The notes beneath the pieces were generated by a model. It made no database searches and was not told the DNA's origin. It worked only from the letters and a program-made list of their open reading frames with translations. DNA of 59,308 bases, taken from positions 1-59,308 of the forward strand of contig JAPPJY010000058.1 of assembly GCA_028874335.1 (NCBI GenBank). The letters are read 5' to 3'. Both the position numbers and the translations under genes were made by a program. Below, piece after piece: positions 50,812 through 59,308 of the stretch. Position 1 is the first letter of the stretch. Every line of letters begins with the position of its first letter. Source of the stretch: Gemmatimonadota bacterium (GTDB lineage Bacteria; Latescibacterota; UBA2968; GCA-2709665).

Positions 50812-51345
50812 ATGCCAGATAGACCGTCCGCGTCCTCCCGGGAACGCCGTCCGCAACCGACCCGGCAAGACGTGCCTCAATTCCGTGCCGGCGATCGCCT
50901 GGGTGTCGTCTCCGACTCCCACGGACTCCTGAGGCCGCGGGTCGTAGCGCTCCTTCAGGGCGTCCGGGCGATCATCCACGCCGGGGACGTGGGTAAGATT
51001 TCGGTGCTGGAGGGATTGGAACGCATCGCGCCGGTGTACGCAGTCCGCGGTAACGTGGACCTGGTTCCGCCCTGCAGCGACCTGCCCAAGAGTCTCGTGC
51101 TGACCGTCCGCGGGCAAAGGATTCTCGTGACGCACATCCTCGAAGAAGCCGATCCCGCGGGTTTCGATCTCGTCGTGTGCGGCCATTCTCACATACCGAA
51201 AATAAGCGCGATTGGATCGACTCGCTGTCTGAATCCGGGGAGCATCGGACCACGCCGGTTCCGGCTTCCGGTTTCGATGGGTTACATTGCAGTTTCCCCT
51301 CAGGGAACGCTTGTTCCGGAACTGCGGACTGTTGAGATAGAGTAG
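50812..51345 (+). CDS. YfcE/MJ0936-type metallophosphoesterase
   Basis: A 177-residue calcineurin-like phosphodiesterase. Metal-binding motifs in order: 'GVVSDSHG' (D35, H37), 'IIHAGDVG', 'VRGNVD', 'VTHILEEADPAGFDLVVCGHSHIPK', and 'CLNPGSIG'. The compact size fits the YfcE group, which cleaves phosphodiesters with Mn2+. The start is uncertain: the ATG at 50812 lacks a clear ribosome site, and a TTG at 50785 next to GGAGGA is an alternative. Confidence 0.88.
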   Translation: MPDRPSASSRERRPQPTRQDVPQFRAGDRLGVVSDSHGLLRPRVVALLQGVRAIIHAGDVGKISVLEGLERIAPVYAVRGNVDLVPPCSDLPKSLVLTVRGQRILVTHILEEADPAGFDLVVCGHSHIPKISAIGSTRCLNPGSIGPRRFRLPVSMGYIAVSPQGTLVPELRTVEIE

Positions 51346-51570
51346 GCAGAAACAGTATCAAGGTTCGACGCGACATCCGGTTTGTGAGCTCTTCAACTGC
51401 CTACTGTAAGGACGAAGCAAGCCAGAGGCAGGCAAACAGGAATGTCCGCCCCACCCACATGCAGGTTTCTGCGACTGCCCTTCAAGGGCCGAGTGATACG
51501 GTTGTGCTGCGGTTCAGGCGAACGAGCGACGGACGCACATCGCATGAGACGCCAAACGAGGAGACCTTAA

Positions 51571-53241
51571 ATGACCAGCGATGCAAGGAACACGGATAGC
51601 GCCCACGCCGACTGGGTGATTTCACGGATGGCCAAGCCACCCGAGTTGGAGAATTCCGATTATGTTGCAGAGAGCAAGGGCAAGGGCCCGGAGGTCTGGG
51701 CAATGTTCTGCGCCACGATACGGGGCGACCTGGAAGCGATTCAGAGGCTGGTCGAGGCCAACCCTGACCTTGTCCGCTGCGTACACTACTACACCCAACC
51801 CATCAAGTTCGCGGTCCGCGAGGGTCACGCGGAGATTGTCCGCTATCTCCTGAAAAAGGGCGCCAGTCCCTTCTACCGGACGCGGATTTTCCACGATTCG
51901 CTGGTCAACCTGGCGGCCGACCGGGAACACGAGGAGATCGTGAAAATCCTGGAAGAAGCCATCAGCGAGCGGAGCGGCGGGTACAGTCGTGAAACGGAAC
52001 CCCTCGCGAACGAGCTCATCGATGCCGTTCACGCGCGCGATTACGAGAAAACGGCAGACATCGTCCGGAATTTTCCTGAACGGACCGGTTTAAGCAATGC
52101 GAACGGGACGACGGCCCTTCACGAGGCGGTTTCGATCGGCGACTTCCATCTGACCAGACTGCTCCTGGACAATGGCGCAGATATTCAGGCACAGGCCGGG
52201 ACGGGCTTCAGCACCGGGCAGAAGCCAATCCATATCGCACTCTACGCCGGATGGCGAGACAGGATACTCATACGGAAGAAGGCAGCGCTGGCGGGTTATC
52301 TGGTTGGCCGGGGCGCGGACTACAATATTCTCGTGGCCGCCGCGTTGGGCGACACCCGGTGCGTCCGGGAGTACCTGGACGCGGAACCAATGCTGGCCAA
52401 TTTCCGCGACACCTGCGACAGGCTGCCTCTATCCATCGCGGCCGGCCGCGGACATCACGATATCGTGGAGCTTCTGCTTGAAAATGGCGCAGATCCGAAT
52501 GCGCCGGAACCGGACGCGCCCCGCGGAAAGGCCCTGCTTGAGGCGGCATTCCATGGACACACCGCCACCGCCGAGTTGCTTCTCGAACACGGCGCCGACC
52601 CCAACGGCAACGTGGACTCCACCGGCACGGCATTCCACCACGCCAGAAAGCACCCGGAACTCTACGAATTGATGAAATCGTACGGCGGCAGGACGGATAT
52701 CATCCCCCCGATCAGCGCCGCGGTCAACGCCAACGACCTGGAGGGCGTCGACGAAATACTGACGCAAAACCCCGAAGAGATCGCGAACGCGAAACTGGGC
52801 AACCCCGCCCGGCGCGGCAGGCTGGAAATGGTGAAGCTGCTGCTGAAGCACGGCGCGGCCATTTCCGGCACGAACCACGGCTCGTTCTTCCGGGTCTACG
52901 AAACGGCGAAATTCCTGCTCGAAAAAGGGGCCAATCCAAATTACCGGAACTGGCAGGGGATCTCTTCGCTCCACAACATCGCGCACGAGGGAGACGTCCG
53001 GAAAGCCGGCCTTCTGCTGGACTACGGCGCTCAGATCAACACAATAGAACCCGAATACTGTTCGACGCCGCTTGGGCTGGCGTGCCGGGCGGGTCATTTG
53101 CCGATGGTCGAGTTTCTCCTCGGCAGAGGAGCGGACGCCGAACTTCCGCACGAACATCCGTGGGCGCGGCCGCTCGCCTGGGCAGAGAAGAAAAGACACA
53201 CTGACGTCGCCCGGACGCTGCGGGCACACGGGAAAACGTAG
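51571..53241 (+). CDS. Large ankyrin-repeat protein
   Basis: A 556-residue solenoid of roughly twelve ankyrin units, without signal peptide or membrane segment. Clear units include 'IKFAVREGHAEIVRYLLKKGASPF', 'TTALHEAVSIGDFHLTRLLLDNGADIQA', 'LPLSIAAGRGHHDIVELLLENGADPNA', 'TAELLLEHGADPNG', 'AKFLLEKGANPNYRN' and 'GHLPMVEFLLGRGADAEL'. GAGGAGA precedes the ATG. Its repeats are diverse rather than identical, so they are old duplications. Partner or target unknown. Confidence 0.92.
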   Translation: MTSDARNTDSAHADWVISRMAKPPELENSDYVAESKGKGPEVWAMFCATIRGDLEAIQRLVEANPDLVRCVHYYTQPIKFAVREGHAEIVRYLLKKGASPFYRTRIFHDSLVNLAADREHEEIVKILEEAISERSGGYSRETEPLANELIDAVHARDYEKTADIVRNFPERTGLSNANGTTALHEAVSIGDFHLTRLLLDNGADIQAQAGTGFSTGQKPIHIALYAGWRDRILIRKKAALAGYLVGRGADYNILVAAALGDTRCVREYLDAEPMLANFRDTCDRLPLSIAAGRGHHDIVELLLENGADPNAPEPDAPRGKALLEAAFHGHTATAELLLEHGADPNGNVDSTGTAFHHARKHPELYELMKSYGGRTDIIPPISAAVNANDLEGVDEILTQNPEEIANAKLGNPARRGRLEMVKLLLKHGAAISGTNHGSFFRVYETAKFLLEKGANPNYRNWQGISSLHNIAHEGDVRKAGLLLDYGAQINTIEPEYCSTPLGLACRAGHLPMVEFLLGRGADAELPHEHPWARPLAWAEKKRHTDVARTLRAHGKT

Positions 53242-53336
53242 CCTTTTCAAGCTGTCCTGTTTGAGAACACGTTGCCCCATCCCGACCGGCCGGAAGTCGG
53301 AAACCGGGAATACACGGATGCGTTCACGCGCGGGCG

Positions 53337-54056
53337 TCAGGCGGACCGTCGCGATTCCCACCACCTGGCGATGGGGACTGGGGCGTAGACAAGGAAAAAC
53401 ATGGCCAGGCCGATGAGGTCCAGAAAGACGAGGTACCAGGGCCACGGCAGGAAGAAGAAGGGCGACACCGTGCCCCACGGAGGCGTGGAGAGGTACATGT
53501 AATTCGAACCGGAGAGCAGGTTGACAACCGCGGCAATCGCCGCCAGGACGTGGAGCCAGACGAACGCTTTGAAAAGCCCGCCCAGCGTCGGCCGCATCTT
53601 CAGGCCCCACGTGGCGTACAGGACCCCCGCAACAATGCCGGAGTGTGCGATGAAGTATTGGAAGAACCGGTACTGCGGATAGTCAACCGCCAGGTTGCCG
53701 GGTGTAATAACCGCGTTCGCCGACCCCGCGAGGCCCCAGAAGTAGGCAATTTCGTACGCCGTCTGATTGCGAAACATCAGGGCGATCGAAGTCGCGAACA
53801 TCGCGATGCCGCAGAGGTGAAGGGGCAGGAAATATCGGAGGAAGACATCGGGGCCGTATCCGGCGATCCGGAAGCCCCAGTGGGTCACCTCGTTGCCTAG
53901 GAGGAGGACCCCCAGAACAATGCCCAATGTGGCGGCTGACCGGGACGATGCCCGTTTCGCGATCAGCGAGAGCAGCACCGGCAGAACGACTGTCAACGCC
54001 ATCGCAACGAGGTGCGGGGTGCCGAACGTCTGAAATCCGCCGGTCAACGCGCCCAT
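53337..54056 (-). CDS. TIGR02206/YwaF-type integral membrane protein
   Basis: A 239-residue protein with about seven transmembrane segments. Family hallmarks: 'LPLHLCGIAMFATSIALM', 'AYFWGLAGSANAVITP', 'YRFFQYFIAHSGIVAGVLYATWGLKMRP' and 'NYMYLSTPPWGTVSPFFFLPWPWYLVFLDLIGL'. The family has no established function. The start overlaps the heparinase-like gene by 13 bases, so it is the downstream gene of a two-gene operon. Confidence 0.88.
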   Translation of the reverse strand: MGALTGGFQTFGTPHLVAMALTVVLPVLLSLIAKRASSRSAATLGIVLGVLLLGNEVTHWGFRIAGYGPDVFLRYFLPLHLCGIAMFATSIALMFRNQTAYEIAYFWGLAGSANAVITPGNLAVDYPQYRFFQYFIAHSGIVAGVLYATWGLKMRPTLGGLFKAFVWLHVLAAIAAVVNLLSGSNYMYLSTPPWGTVSPFFFLPWPWYLVFLDLIGLAMFFLVYAPVPIARWWESRRSA

Positions 54057-56005
54057 CCCTCACCCGAAGCCAGGTCTCTTCCCAAACGCCAGGTCTTCCC
54101 CGAATCGCTGACGGTCATCTCAACGCGGTCATCTCCCGCCTGGATGCCGGCGGGCAATTCCGCCGATACGGTCGGTGTACTGGCACCTCGATATGGAAAG
54201 ACGACGGCGCCGAAAGCCGCGGGCGCCCGGCTGTCGAGCGCGAACCGGAACGCTTTTCGCGGCGTGCGATGGCCGTATTCCCAGGCGAACCAGCCCGTTT
54301 CTTCGACCATCGATGCCCGAGACCCGGCCGCCGCCTGCACCAGGACGTTGGCATTGTCAAAGCGCGTGAACGCCCTGCTTTGCGGGTTGTCGAAGGTGAC
54401 ATCGCCGGGCGCAAACTGGAAGTGCAGGTCCAACTGTCCGGGCGCAATGCCGATCGCCTCGTCTAGCAAGACGAAGAAGCGACGGTCAACAAACCAGACC
54501 GAACGACGGTGGATGAGGCCGGGATAGGACCCGTTCTCAACGACCAGCACGTCTGTGTCCGCCCCCTCGGAGACCCACATCAGATCGCGCGCGTCGTCGA
54601 CGATGTCCCTCCCGTCCAGCGTCAGGGTCTGATGAACCGACGTCTGCCGGTGCCACGCCCGGGCCTCCTTGTCCCGGCCATAGGTATAGAAGCCCGTATC
54701 GTTCATCAGCCAGCGTCCATAGGCGTACAGCTCGAATGTCCCGTTGTCGGGCTGGTCGTGGCTTGAAATCGCGGGCGGCGAACAGTGCAGCGCCATGTGG
54801 ATCTGATCGGGACCCCAGTCGTTTCGCATCACGTAGAAGCCGGCCTCCCGGAACGCGCGGCTCTTCCGGTCCGGCAGGGCTTCGCGATCCAGATTCGCCC
54901 TTGCCGCGTATTTCGGATCTCCGAACAATTTCGACGCGTCCATCAACTCACCGTAGAGCGGCCACGTTGACCGGTCGTCGGTGGCGACCATCGGGCGGGA
55001 GCCGTCTCCGAACATCGGCGGCGTCAGATCCGGCGACGCGATCCAGAAGATGTAGTCGTACATCTTCCGCACGCGCTCCAGGAATTCCGCCGAAGCCTGG
55101 ATGTCGAAGACTTCGAGGCGCGACAGGATTTCCACGGCGTCGCGCAGGACACCCTGGTGATATCCGAACGACCACTCCCGCTGGACGCCGTCGGTCGTTG
55201 TCTGCGCCAGGATGTTTTCCTCCACGCGCGCCAACCCCAGTTCCATCCAGTCGCGCGCTTCCCTGAATTCGCTGAACGTATAGGCGACGTTGATAAACCC
55301 GCGCTGTTCGAACACCGCCTTGTTGTGGATGAGGCCCATGGGAATCAGCGTCGTTTTTGTGTGATGGTCGTACACACTCGCGAGCAGCACGCCCAGAAAC
55401 TCCGGCGTGAACGCCTCGGACTGGATCAGCCCGCGAAAAGCCGCGCAGATGTTCGTGGCCCGGATGCCCGTCTGCAGGTCCAGCCATGCGAATCCCTTCC
55501 AAAACTTGTATACGGGATGGGTTCTGGTGTGTTTTTCGAGCGGGTGTTTTGATATCCAGTCGGACGCCAAATCGACGAATGCCCGCGCGTATTTTTCATC
55601 ACGCGATTCCGCGTAGGCGTTTACGAGCGGCGCAGCCCAGTAAAAACGATAGACGACGCATACCCACTCGATATCCCCGGGCGGGTCCCACTCCCAGTCG
55701 AAATCGTCGCCATATTGCGCCTCGTCGTACGGCCCCCATTGGATGATACGGCGGCAAATCTTGTCCGCCTCAGTATGATCACCCTCTTCAACCGCCTCCC
55801 CCAGCGGAAATTTCGCCCTGTAATAGTCGCGCAGGGCCGTAAGGGCGCCCGTCCTGTCGCCGGCGTCGGCCGCCCGTTTCACGGCTTCCAGCCCAGCCGC
55901 AGTCAGGTCCAGTTTTTCAAGAATGCGATCGGGGTCGAACGACGTCAACGGCATCTCGTGATCGATCTGGTCTAAACCCGCGGGGCGCTCCACAACGTAA
56001 GTCAT
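54044..56005 (-). CDS. Heparinase II/III family protein (alginate/heparin lyase-like)
   Basis: A 653-residue protein. The N-terminal half is an (alpha/alpha) toroid of the heparinase II/III N-domain ('FYWAAPLVNAYAESRDEKYARAFVDLASDWISKHP', 'GYHQGVLRDAVEILSRL'). The C-terminal beta-sandwich has 'AFREAGFYVMRNDWGPDQIHMALHCSPPAISSHDQPDNGTFELYAYGRWLMNDTGFYTYG', with the active-site region H-x-Q-x-D-N. The ATG at 56005 has AGAGGGA seven bases upstream. No signal peptide, so it acts in the cytoplasm on imported uronic-acid oligosaccharides or glycoconjugates. Substrate uncertain. Confidence 0.9.
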   Translation of the reverse strand: MTYVVERPAGLDQIDHEMPLTSFDPDRILEKLDLTAAGLEAVKRAADAGDRTGALTALRDYYRAKFPLGEAVEEGDHTEADKICRRIIQWGPYDEAQYGDDFDWEWDPPGDIEWVCVVYRFYWAAPLVNAYAESRDEKYARAFVDLASDWISKHPLEKHTRTHPVYKFWKGFAWLDLQTGIRATNICAAFRGLIQSEAFTPEFLGVLLASVYDHHTKTTLIPMGLIHNKAVFEQRGFINVAYTFSEFREARDWMELGLARVEENILAQTTTDGVQREWSFGYHQGVLRDAVEILSRLEVFDIQASAEFLERVRKMYDYIFWIASPDLTPPMFGDGSRPMVATDDRSTWPLYGELMDASKLFGDPKYAARANLDREALPDRKSRAFREAGFYVMRNDWGPDQIHMALHCSPPAISSHDQPDNGTFELYAYGRWLMNDTGFYTYGRDKEARAWHRQTSVHQTLTLDGRDIVDDARDLMWVSEGADTDVLVVENGSYPGLIHRRSVWFVDRRFFVLLDEAIGIAPGQLDLHFQFAPGDVTFDNPQSRAFTRFDNANVLVQAAAGSRASMVEETGWFAWEYGHRTPRKAFRFALDSRAPAAFGAVVFPYRGASTPTVSAELPAGIQAGDDRVEMTVSDSGKTWRLGRDLASGEGWAR

Positions 56006-56112
56006 TTGGCTTCCCTCTATGGCAGGATGTTGAACCGGCAAATCCTGATATCCGCGTGTCGGATCCCTTCAAAACGCACCTAAATTACGTTCCCGCCGAT
56101 GCGTTGGCAATA

Positions 56113-56400
56113 CTATTGTACGCGAATTTTTAATACGAAGAAACATGGATGGACAGGATGAGCAGGATGATAACCGGATGACGCGGCTGCGCGGCAAATT
56201 TCGAGCAGCGCGTCGGCAGAGACGCCAAGCGTTTTGCAAAGGGCCGGGAATGTCCCTATATTGGGCATCGACTCGCCGTTTTCCCACTTGGAAACCGCCT
56301 GTACGCTGATGCATACGGCCTGAGCGAGCTGTTCCTGGGTAAGCCTCTTCTGCTTTCGCTGTTCCCGAATCCGTCGTCCAACCTCCCTGGGATCGAACAT
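56113..56400 (-). CDS. XRE-type regulator, probably C-terminally truncated
   Basis: A 95-residue protein. The HTH_3 domain 'RRIREQRKQKRLTQEQLAQAVCISVQAVSKWENGESMPNIGTFPALCKTLGVSADALLE' occupies residues 9-68. The last 27 residues read 'AAASSGYHPAHPVHPCFFVLKIRVQ', which comes from a GGATG-rich repeat (56147-56182) and looks unlike a regulator tail. I infer that an original longer protein was cut off by that repeat. Nested palindromes in the promoter suggest autoregulation. Confidence 0.8.
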   Translation of the reverse strand: MFDPREVGRRIREQRKQKRLTQEQLAQAVCISVQAVSKWENGESMPNIGTFPALCKTLGVSADALLEICRAAASSGYHPAHPVHPCFFVLKIRVQ

Positions 56401-56428
56401 TGTAACGCCTCCTTTTGTGAGTTGACGT

Positions 56429-56441
56429 AGAACTATGTTCT
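56429..56441. promoter_or_regulatory. Operator-like palindrome upstream of the XRE gene
   Basis: AGAAC-TAT-GTTCT is a 13-bp palindrome. It is nested inside TTGACGT (56422-56428) and ACGTCAA (56456-56462), an outer inverted repeat. The minus-strand -35-like TTGACG is part of the outer repeat, so repressor binding would mask the promoter. Confidence 0.55.
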
Positions 56442-56628
56442 CCGTGTATTGAACAACGTCAATTTAGCGCATTGTCACGGTTGTCGGTATCGGTGAATAT
56501 GAGATCGTATCAACGTCTGGTTGAGACAACTGAAAGGGAAACGCTTTAAGGCATATCGTCACCTTGTGTGTAAAATTGAAAGTAGTACTTGCAAATATGT
56601 CGTTTCTTCGGTACATTTGTCAATACTT

Positions 56629-57813
56629 ATGGTCCATCGTGAACTCACAGACAGACTGGTCGAATTATTCAAGAAGTATCCCTTTGTTACCGTGACTGGA
56701 CCGCGGCAGTCCGGCAAGACGACCCTCTGCCGCGCCTCGTTTCCCCATCTCAAGTACATAAACCTGGAGGCGCCCGATCAGCGCCTCTTCGCCGAAACCG
56801 ACCCTCGCGGATTTCTCTCGCAGCACGGCGATGGCGTCATCCTGGATGAAATTCAGCGGGTCCCGCAACTCCTTTCCTACCTTCAGGTCCTGGCCGATGA
56901 AAATGGTGGGAACAGTCTCTACGTCCTCACGGGCAGTGAGCAGTTCAGGCTCTCAGATTCAATCAGCCAGTCCCTGGCTGGACGTACGGCGCTGCTGTGC
57001 CTTCTGCCATTCACCCTCGACGAACGGCGACGCGCGGGCGCAAGCGACAGGGTGGATGATATCCTGTACTCCGGATTTTATCCTCGAATCCACGATCAGA
57101 AGCTGGAGCCACGGCAGGCGCTGGGAGATTATTTTGAAACCTACGTCGAGCGAGACGTCCGCCGCCTCGGCGAGATTCGCAACCTCACCAGTTTTCGTCG
57201 ATTCGCGCGCCTGTGCGCCGGGCGCGTGGGGCAGCTGTTGAATGTTTCCTCGTTAGGCGCAGACGCGGGCGTTTCCCATACCACTGCCCGGGAGTGGCTG
57301 TCAATCTTGGAAGCCAGTTATGTCGTCTTTCAACTCCCGCCTTTCTACGCCAATATTCGCAAGCGTCTGATCAAATCGCCCAAGCTCTATTTTTACGACG
57401 TCGGATTGGCAAGTTATCTGATCGGAATCGAACACGCCGGTCAGATTGCAACCCACCCGCTGCGTGGCGCGCTGTTCGAGAATGCCGTTGTCGCAGAGGC
57501 AACAAAGTACCTGTTCAATCGCGGACGCAGGTCCAATCTGTCCTTTTTCCGCGATATACGCGGCCTCGAGTGCGACCTTTTCTGTGAAATGGGAAATCGG
57601 ATTGGCGCCGTCGAGATCAAGTCCGGCGCCACCGTGGCATCCGACTACTTCGATGCACTGAACCGGGTCGCCAGGCTCCTGCCGCAGGTCGCGGAAAGGG
57701 GCCTGGTCTACGGGGGTAGTCTTCCGCAGACCCGCGGCGACGTGGACGTGGTGACACTGGACGACACCAGTGACTTGCTCCGGCGGTTCGACGACGGCGA
57801 AAAGAACTTCTAA
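56629..57813 (+). CDS. AAA ATPase with DUF4143 domain (paralogue 2)
   Basis: A 394-residue paralogue of the protein at 19127-20350. Walker A 'GPRQSGKT' at about 22-29, Walker B 'GVILDEIQ', sensor 'VLTGSEQF'. DUF4143 features: 'YFETYVERDVRRL', 'LYFYDVGLASYLIGI' and nuclease-like 'GLECDLFCEMGNRIGAVEIKSG'. I use the ATG at 56629 because the family starts there. The stretch TTGCAAATAT upstream resembles the ATGCAAATATT before paralogue 1. It is followed after 26 bases by the oxidoreductase gene. Confidence 0.88.
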   Translation: MVHRELTDRLVELFKKYPFVTVTGPRQSGKTTLCRASFPHLKYINLEAPDQRLFAETDPRGFLSQHGDGVILDEIQRVPQLLSYLQVLADENGGNSLYVLTGSEQFRLSDSISQSLAGRTALLCLLPFTLDERRRAGASDRVDDILYSGFYPRIHDQKLEPRQALGDYFETYVERDVRRLGEIRNLTSFRRFARLCAGRVGQLLNVSSLGADAGVSHTTAREWLSILEASYVVFQLPPFYANIRKRLIKSPKLYFYDVGLASYLIGIEHAGQIATHPLRGALFENAVVAEATKYLFNRGRRSNLSFFRDIRGLECDLFCEMGNRIGAVEIKSGATVASDYFDALNRVARLLPQVAERGLVYGGSLPQTRGDVDVVTLDDTSDLLRRFDDGEKNF

Positions 57814-57839
57814 ATAACTTAATAACCGGAATTTAAACT

Positions 57840-58829
57840 ATGGATTCAATTCGTCTGGGCATGGTCGGATCGGGCGGCATGGCACACAGCCGCGCGAACG
57901 CATTCTCAGAATTGCAGGGCTGCAGGCTGACCGCACTGGCAGCCAGGAACCCGCGCACGGGCGCGGAACTGGCCCGTCAGCACAATCTGCCGTTGCTGAA
58001 AAGCTGGAAGGCGCTGATCGACCGGTCCGACGTGGATGGGCTTGTGGTCTGTACCAACAACGACAGCCACGGCCCAATCGCGCGGGCCTCCCTGGCGGCG
58101 GGCAAGCCCGTCTTCCTGGAATATCCTGTGGCGCGGCACGTCGACGAGGGGGCCGCCCTGGTCGACCTCGCGTGCTCGACCGGCACGGTGCTGCGCGTGG
58201 CGCATCCCGAGGTCGTGTCCGGCGCCCATCGGCAGCTCAAGGAGACCGTGGGATCGCTGGGCGGACTGCTGCTGGCGCTTTTCGTGCGGCTGACGCCGGG
58301 GAGAGGGGCGCGGCCGGAGGTATTGTTCAACATTCCCGCGTCGGGGCCGCCGAGTCTCTTCTTCGTCTACCAGGTGTACCCTCTGGTGGACCTTTTCGGC
58401 CCGGCGTCCTGGGTGGAGGGGTACGCCCACTATGACGGCATGGACAGCAACGGCACATACGAACGCTTCGTCAATCGCGTTGCCGTTGGATTCGCAGGGG
58501 GCGGGACGGCCGAATGGACCTGGGCGGGCGGGATTTCGATCGGAAACGCCGAACAGGTTCAGCGGATCGTGCTGGAGGAAGGAACGCTGGTCCAAAAGGA
58601 CGGGGGCTGGCGGCTCTCGTCCGCCGACGTCAAAGAGGTATCGCTGCCGCCCTCGGCACCGGGGACGTCTCTGGAAAGCCTCTTTCTGGAGGAAGTGCAC
58701 GGAAGAAGGGATGATTGGCGATCGGACCTGGATACGGCCCTCGAAGCCGTTCGCATCGGGCTCGGCGCCGAGGAAGCGGCGAACCGAGGCGGCCGTGTAA
58801 CTCTTGGGGTTGGCGGTACTGGCGGGTGA
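57840..58829 (+). CDS. Gfo/Idh/MocA family oxidoreductase
   Basis: A 329-residue protein. The Rossmann part starts 'IRLGMVGSGGMAHSRANAF' (GxGxxA/G), then 'LAARNPRTGAELARQHNL'; 'FLEYPVARHVDEGAALVD' takes the place of the usual EKP motif, with Tyr instead of Lys, so the catalytic Lys is missing and classic dehydrogenase activity is doubtful. The C-terminal domain lacks clear substrate motifs. It differs considerably from the copy at 14099-15148. The substrate is unknown. Confidence 0.83.
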   Translation: MDSIRLGMVGSGGMAHSRANAFSELQGCRLTALAARNPRTGAELARQHNLPLLKSWKALIDRSDVDGLVVCTNNDSHGPIARASLAAGKPVFLEYPVARHVDEGAALVDLACSTGTVLRVAHPEVVSGAHRQLKETVGSLGGLLLALFVRLTPGRGARPEVLFNIPASGPPSLFFVYQVYPLVDLFGPASWVEGYAHYDGMDSNGTYERFVNRVAVGFAGGGTAEWTWAGGISIGNAEQVQRIVLEEGTLVQKDGGWRLSSADVKEVSLPPSAPGTSLESLFLEEVHGRRDDWRSDLDTALEAVRIGLGAEEAANRGGRVTLGVGGTGG

Positions 58830-58857
58830 GGATGCGATTGTGTAAAAAACCGCCTGG

Positions 58858-59308
58858 TCAGTCCTCGGGCGGCCCGAAGGCGGCCATGTAAAGGCGGGTC
58901 CGCTCGTTGAGTACGCCGTAAAACGCGCGCGTCTCCGGGTCGGGATCGTCCCGCCAGAACACCGCCGGAATCCCGGAGTCGTTAGCCAACGGCGGCCGAT
59001 GACGGTGCCCGTAGTAGATCTGCGCGGTTTTTCGCTGGGCCTGCGTGGTGCGCGTGGTCGCCGTGTGCAGAACCGAAACGTTGAACAGGGCGCACGTGCC
59101 CGCGGGGCCGTGGAGATCGTACACGCCGCCCCGTACCAGCTGCGCCGCCGGATCGTCCAGGACCGCGTCGTCGACCGACTCGGGTGAAAGGGAAAAGCAG
59201 TGGGTGCCCTCGTCCACGTCGGTCAGGTAGACCATCAACTGGATGTAGTCCATGCGCAGGGGGTGCTCGGACCAGTGGGGCCTGTCGCGGTGCCATCCCT
59301 GGTGGAGA
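58858..59308 (-). CDS. Phytanoyl-CoA dioxygenase (PhyH) family protein, 5' end outside the window
   Basis: The last 150 codons of a 2-oxoglutarate/Fe(II) oxygenase. The reading frame continues to the window edge: 'LHQGWHRDRPHWSEHPLRMDYIQLMVYLTDVDEGTHCF'. H-x-D of the iron site is 'HRD', and the distal His lies in 'CALFNVSVLHTATTRTTQAQRK'. The 'YLTDVDEGTHCFSLSPES' and 'IYYGHRHRP' segments match PhyH relatives. Substrate unknown; such genes are numerous in some uncultured marine lineages. The start is not in the window. Confidence 0.85.
   Translation of the reverse strand, partial: LHQGWHRDRPHWSEHPLRMDYIQLMVYLTDVDEGTHCFSLSPESVDDAVLDDPAAQLVRGGVYDLHGPAGTCALFNVSVLHTATTRTTQAQRKTAQIYYGHRHRPPLANDSGIPAVFWRDDPDPETRAFYGVLNERTRLYMAAFGPPED

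Overview
This is a GC-rich bacterial chromosomal segment of 59.3 kb with housekeeping operons, tRNAs and an SRP RNA, broken up by accessory blocks. Lipoprotein-type leaders and HflK/HflC suggest a two-membrane (Gram-negative type) cell. Two Gfo/Idh/MocA oxidoreductases, a heparinase II/III family protein, a phytanoyl-CoA dioxygenase, several ankyrin proteins and many toxin-antitoxin remnants are typical of large environmental genomes (Latescibacterota-, Poribacteria- or Gemmatimonadota-like). That phylum guess rests on gene content only and is weak. No plasmid, phage structural or transposase gene is visible.

Layout. 0.27-4.7 kb: minus-strand operon dnaX, ybaB, recR, pgsA, pgpA, thpR, preceded by the SRP RNA. 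5.0-9.0 kb: a MITE-like element, tRNA-Ala and two tRNA-Ser genes that flank an ankyrin gene, a DUF1016 nuclease gene and decayed gene remnants. 9.1-12.7 kb: tadA, a phosphodiesterase, tRNA-Asn, a DUF1801 gene and a repeat-built helix-hairpin-helix protein. 12.8-13.8 kb: two orphan antitoxin-type genes on either side of a 24-bp inverted repeat. 14.1-17.9 kb: oxidoreductase, Kef-type antiporter and Sel1-repeat protein. 18.0-24.3 kb: a defence/toxin-antitoxin block with NYN nuclease, DUF4143 ATPase, a HigA-SIR2 fusion, VapBC and Fic. 24.5-31.1 kb: hflK-hflC-peptidase-coaE operon, a sugar kinase and recG. 31.3-35.4 kb: ankyrin protein, a small membrane protein and a mosaic SLBB/PDG-repeat/CAP lipoprotein. 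35.5-41.6 kb: an SOS mutasome cassette imuA-imuB-dnaE2 plus an SRAP gene, behind a perfect 22-bp palindrome. 41.7-44.65 kb: a promoter-driven, overlapping ATPase / PD-(D/E)XK-like gene pair, a small third ORF, and a MntA/HepT module whose toxin is broken. 44.9-49.1 kb: an M16 peptidase pair and a MATE exporter. 49.3-59.3 kb: TPR, GNAT, phosphoesterase, ankyrin, membrane protein, heparinase-like protein, XRE regulator, second DUF4143 ATPase, second oxidoreductase and a dioxygenase cut by the window edge.

The two strongest candidates for undescribed biology are the HigA-SIR2 fusion (20382-21896) and the ATPase plus PD-(D/E)XK-like operon (41840-44012). In the fusion, an antitoxin DNA-binding domain is joined to a probable NAD-consuming or NAD-binding domain, and the usual catalytic Asn position appears to be Cys. 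The operon looks like a two- or three-gene anti-phage system next to a decayed MntA/HepT pair. Other notable points are the mosaic CAP lipoprotein, the SOS-box candidate, the three-copy operator at fic, and the HepT toxin inactivated by both a lost start and a nonsense codon.
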